From contig CANRHJ010000080.1 of the NCBI GenBank assembly GCA_947630355.1, forward strand, positions 1-8,794: a DNA stretch of 8,794 nucleotides, given 5' to 3'. The DNA comes from Candidatus Gastranaerophilales bacterium. Its GTDB lineage: Bacteria; Cyanobacteriota; Vampirovibrionia; Gastranaerophilales; Gastranaerophilaceae. Under the pieces are notes generated by a model. The model was not told the origin of the DNA and searched no databases. It saw nothing but the letters and a program-made list of their open reading frames with translations. The position numbers and the translations under genes are program-made. Positions 6,436-8,794 of this stretch are shown here, piece by piece; positions within the stretch are counted from its first letter, which is position 1, and every line of letters starts with the position of its first letter.

Positions 6436-6581
6436 AGAGTATTCGCGTAAATTTGGTATGGGTTTGTTATCGTGAAGATTATTCTGTCATAACAGAGAGA
6501 TTAAATAAAAATAGGGGCTTGACACCGCAAAGCAATATTTACGGCGATTTAAGCACATTAAGTAATAAGGCGGACAAGTAA
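6432..6581 (+). pseudogene. Possible 3' remnant of an unidentified gene
   Basis: This plus-strand frame is open for 49 codons before a TAA at 6579-6581. It has no ATG and no ribosome-binding site; the only plausible start is a TTG at 6453. The end of the translation (ERLNKNRGLTPQSNIYGDLS, then TLSNKADK) has the residue mix of a real protein tail, richer in Gly, Pro and Gln than random AT-rich translation. I do not recognise the family. The left end overlaps the kinase promoter. It could be a decayed gene end left by rearrangement, or chance. Confidence 0.2.
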
Positions 6582-6599
6582 TGTTAACAAATGTATACC

Positions 6600-6624
6600 A
6601 ATTATTTAAAAAATAGTTTTTTTT
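6600..6624 (+). terminator. AT-only hairpin with T-run upstream of rpoB
   Basis: AATTATTT (6600-6607) can pair with AAATAGTT (6611-6618) over eight pairs, one of them G-U, across a 3-base loop. Eight Ts (6617-6624) overlap and follow the stem. The shape is that of an intrinsic terminator, and it would isolate rpoB from transcription coming from the left. With no true G-C pair the stem is weak, so this could be only an AT-rich UP-like element ahead of the rpoB promoter. Confidence 0.3.
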
Positions 6625-6625
6625 C

Positions 6626-6653
6626 TTGACGATGGTTATTTAGCAAGTATGAT
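6626..6653 (+). promoter_or_regulatory. Probable rpoB promoter
   Basis: TTGACG (6626-6631), a 16-base spacer and TATGAT (6648-6653) each differ from consensus at one position. An A/T-rich tract with eight Ts lies directly upstream and could serve as an UP element. Transcription would start near 6660 and give a leader of about 78 bases before the rpoB ATG. Confidence 0.65.
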
Positions 6654-6659
6654 TTTAGA

Positions 6660-6683
6660 ATGGCTATATGTGCCGATAGTTGA
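6660..6683 (+). other. Possible leaderless seven-codon upstream frame in the rpoB leader
   Basis: ATG at 6660 opens a frame encoding MAICADS and ends at TGA (6681-6683). It lies seven bases after the last base of the TATGAT box, so the predicted +1 coincides with the A of the ATG. There is no Shine-Dalgarno, so it could be translated only as a leaderless message. A frame this short easily occurs by chance. Confidence 0.15.
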
Positions 6684-6737
6684 AAATTAATAATATTTTA
6701 TAAGGTTGTAGTACACCACATAATGAAAGGTGAATGA

Positions 6738-8794
6738 ATGTTGAAGAAAGAATATTCTGAAAGAGTAACTCCAATGGGCATGCCCAAAACAAGATTGGAT
6801 GATCTGCCGGACTTAATTGAAATTCAAAAAAAGTCATTTGAATGGTTTTTAAAAGAGGGATTAAAAGAAGAGTTTTTATCATACTCACCTATAAAAGACT
6901 ATACAGGCAGATTAGAATTACATTTTTTGCCAAATTATACATTTGACAATCCCAAATATTCATTGGAAGAAGCAAGAATCCATGATGCAACATATGCGAA
7001 GCAATTACGTGTAATGGCAAGGCTTGTAAACCGTGATACGGGTGAAATAAAGGAACAGGAAGTATATATAGGTGATATACCTACAATGACAAACAAAGGA
7101 ACGTTTATTGTAAACGGAGCGGAACGTGTAGTCGTATCACAAATTGTACGTTCACCCGGTATATATTATAAACGCGAAATATCACCAACCGGTAAAAGAT
7201 TATTTAACGCGACATTAATACCCAACAGGGGTGCATGGTTAAAGATAGAAACGGATGCTAATGATGTAATATATGTTAAAATAGACAAAAACAGGAAAAT
7301 CTTAGCAACCACATTGTTAAAAGCATTGGGAATAACAGTTTCGGAGATGGAAACATTATTTACCCATTTTGAATTTTTAAAGAAGACGTTAGAAAAAGAT
7401 ACGGCAGAAACAACGGATGAAGCATTAATTGAAGTATATAAAAAGCTTCGTCCCGGAGATCCCGCTTCAGCTGCAGGCGGTCGTTCAATTATAGAATCAC
7501 GTTTCTTTGATGATAAGAAATATGATATCGGAAGAGTAGGACGTTATAAGTTAAACAAAAAGTTAAACTTAAACGTAGCTGAAACACAAAGAACACTTAC
7601 GATACAAGATTTAGTAGCAGCCGTAGAATATTTAATCAATTTAACATACGATGAAGGAAGCTGTGATGATATTGACCACTTGGGGAACAGAAGAATCCGC
7701 AGTGTCGGTGAATTATTACAGAACCAATTCAGAGTAGGTTTATCAAGAATTGAAAGAATAGTAAAAGAAAGAATGACACTGCAAAATTCAGAGACATTAA
7801 CACCTTTGAATTTATTAAATACAAAACCTTTGATAGCGGCATTGAAAGAGTTTTTTGGTTCATCACAATTATCACAGTTTATGGACCAGGTAAACCCGTT
7901 ATCGGAATTGACACATAAAAGACGTATATCGGCATTGGGGCCGGGCGGTTTGGTAAGAGAACGTGCAGGTTTTGCGGTTCGTGATATTCACCCTTCACAT
8001 TACGGAAGAATATGTCCTATAGAAACACCTGAAGGACCGAACGCAGGTTTGATAGGTTCATTAGCAACACACGCAAGAGTTAACGATTACGGATTTATTG
8101 AAACACCTTATTTCGTAGTAAAAGATGGTGTTGTAACAAATGAAGTACATTATATGAGTGCTGACGAAGAAGAGAACTTCCGTGTAGCACCTTCTGACTT
8201 AACATTGAATCCTGACAGAAGCATCAAATCACAATACGTACCAATTCGTTATAAATCCGAATTTACAATGGGCGAATCAAAAAGAGTCGACTATATGGGT
8301 GTTTCACCGATACAGGTTATATCTGTTGCTACATCGGTTATTCCGTTTATTGAACACGATGATGCGAACCGTGCTTTAATGGGTTCTAACATGCAAAGAC
8401 AGGCAGTTCCTCTTTTAATTACCGATAGACCAGTAGTAGCAACCGGATTAGAGAAGAGAGCAGCAAAAGACTCTTGTATGGTAGTTGTTTCCGATGTTGA
8501 CGGAACTGTAGAAAAAGTAGTCGGCGAAGAAATTTGGATAAAAGATAAGTCTAACAAATTACACAAATATCAACTGATGAAATATGTGAGAAGCAACCAA
8601 GATACCTGTATTAACCAAAAACCGATAGTATCGGAAGGCGACAAAGTTAAGGCAGGCGATGTAATTGCCGACGGTGCTTCAACACACTTCGGAGAACTTT
8701 CGTTAGGTAAGAACGTTTTAGTAGCGTATATGCCTTGGGAAGGATATAACTTCGAAGATGCTATTCTTTTAAGTGAAAGATGTGTATATGATGA
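6738..8794 (+). CDS. rpoB: RNA polymerase beta subunit, truncated by the window end
   Basis: RpoB forms one pincer and much of the active-site cleft of RNA polymerase. The start is the ATG at 6738, preceded by AAAGGTG (6726-6732) five bases upstream. The frame stays open for 685 codons to the edge, about two thirds of a beta subunit. Visible landmarks are LPDLIEIQ near the N-terminus, the lobe segment GTFIVNGAER, and NKKLNLNVAE. The rifampicin-binding cluster begins GSSQLSQFMDQ at 374, with Q380, D383, H393, R396 and S398 equivalent to E. coli Q513, D516, H526, R529 and S531. EHDDANRALMG follows at 539-549 and E673-D674 match E. coli E813-D814. All rifampicin-contact residues checked are wild type, so the enzyme is predicted to be sensitive. 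The sequence is closest in style to cyanobacterial RpoB. rpoC genes probably follow to the right. Confidence 0.98.
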   Translation, partial: MLKKEYSERVTPMGMPKTRLDDLPDLIEIQKKSFEWFLKEGLKEEFLSYSPIKDYTGRLELHFLPNYTFDNPKYSLEEARIHDATYAKQLRVMARLVNRDTGEIKEQEVYIGDIPTMTNKGTFIVNGAERVVVSQIVRSPGIYYKREISPTGKRLFNATLIPNRGAWLKIETDANDVIYVKIDKNRKILATTLLKALGITVSEMETLFTHFEFLKKTLEKDTAETTDEALIEVYKKLRPGDPASAAGGRSIIESRFFDDKKYDIGRVGRYKLNKKLNLNVAETQRTLTIQDLVAAVEYLINLTYDEGSCDDIDHLGNRRIRSVGELLQNQFRVGLSRIERIVKERMTLQNSETLTPLNLLNTKPLIAALKEFFGSSQLSQFMDQVNPLSELTHKRRISALGPGGLVRERAGFAVRDIHPSHYGRICPIETPEGPNAGLIGSLATHARVNDYGFIETPYFVVKDGVVTNEVHYMSADEEENFRVAPSDLTLNPDRSIKSQYVPIRYKSEFTMGESKRVDYMGVSPIQVISVATSVIPFIEHDDANRALMGSNMQRQAVPLLITDRPVVATGLEKRAAKDSCMVVVSDVDGTVEKVVGEEIWIKDKSNKLHKYQLMKYVRSNQDTCINQKPIVSEGDKVKAGDVIADGASTHFGELSLGKNVLVAYMPWEGYNFEDAILLSERCVYD

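Larger units (their letters stand above)
6397..6737. other. Gap between the histidine kinase gene and rpoB
   Basis: These 341 bases separate two divergent genes. From left to right they hold the kinase promoter, a short plus-strand open frame that may be a gene remnant (6432-6581), an AT-rich hairpin with eight Ts (6600-6624), the probable rpoB promoter (6626-6653), and an rpoB leader of about 78 bases with a possible seven-codon frame. The rplJ/rplL genes that precede rpoB in many bacteria are absent, as is usual in cyanobacteria. No tRNA or recognised riboswitch was seen. Confidence 0.6.

Noticed and set aside
6519..6547. TTGACA at 6519-6524 as a further rpoB promoter
   Set aside because: The -35 is perfect, but 16-19 bases downstream there is only GC-containing sequence with no -10-like hexamer, and the hexamer lies inside the possible gene remnant.
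6664..6888. 74-codon minus-strand open frame over the rpoB start
   Set aside because: It is antisense to the conserved RpoB N-terminus and has no start signals; it is a shadow of rpoB.
1..8794. CRISPR arrays, insertion sequences, tRNA or rRNA genes
   Set aside because: No regularly spaced repeats, transposase motifs or terminal inverted repeats, and no TTCGANTCC-like tRNA arm with a matching cloverleaf, were seen by eye on either strand.

Overview
The window is AT-rich and bacterial. It uses the standard bacterial code, because TGA ends hydF and the upstream permease gene. The best lineage marker is the truncated rpoB at the right end. Its N-terminal two thirds reads like the cyanobacterial form of the beta subunit as I remember it, including the LPDLIEIQ opening, the DYTGRLELHF and NRGAWLKIE stretches and the FIETPYF block. 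Together with the AT-richness and an [FeFe]-hydrogenase maturase, this suggests a non-photosynthetic, fermentative relative of Cyanobacteria (Vampirovibrionia/Melainabacteria, for example Gastranaerophilales). That placement is inference from recalled sequence, not from a search.

Layout. Positions 1-311 (minus) hold the N-terminus of a secreted SpoIID/LytB-like protein. Positions 477-1670 (plus) hold hydF, the GTPase scaffold for [FeFe]-hydrogenase H-cluster assembly; no hydE, hydG or hydrogenase gene is present here. A short acidic orphan protein follows at 1897-2094 (plus). Convergent to it is a two-gene operon (3826 down to 2112, minus) for the two membrane subunits of a CUT1-type sugar ABC importer, joined by an ATGA overlap. 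No binding-protein or ATPase gene lies beside them. Divergent from the operon is a 239-residue protein of unknown function (3898-4617, plus). Convergent with that is a membrane sensor histidine kinase of TM-sensor-TM-HAMP-PAS-HisKA-HATPase type (6396 down to 4627, minus), with no response regulator beside it. A 341-base gap separates the kinase from divergently transcribed rpoB (6738 to the window end, plus).

The genes look like separate transcription units on alternating strands rather than one pathway. The most interesting structure is at gene starts. The kinase gene and the first permease gene both lack a Shine-Dalgarno sequence, and each has a TATAAT box exactly 10 bases before its ATG, so their mRNAs should be leaderless or nearly so. 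Most other genes here have a visible Shine-Dalgarno. For the kinase, a complete -35/extended -10 promoter lies inside the longest open frame and shows that its TTG start is wrong. The rpoB promoter may place its +1 on the ATG of a seven-codon upstream reading frame. No CRISPR array, insertion sequence, tRNA or rRNA was seen.
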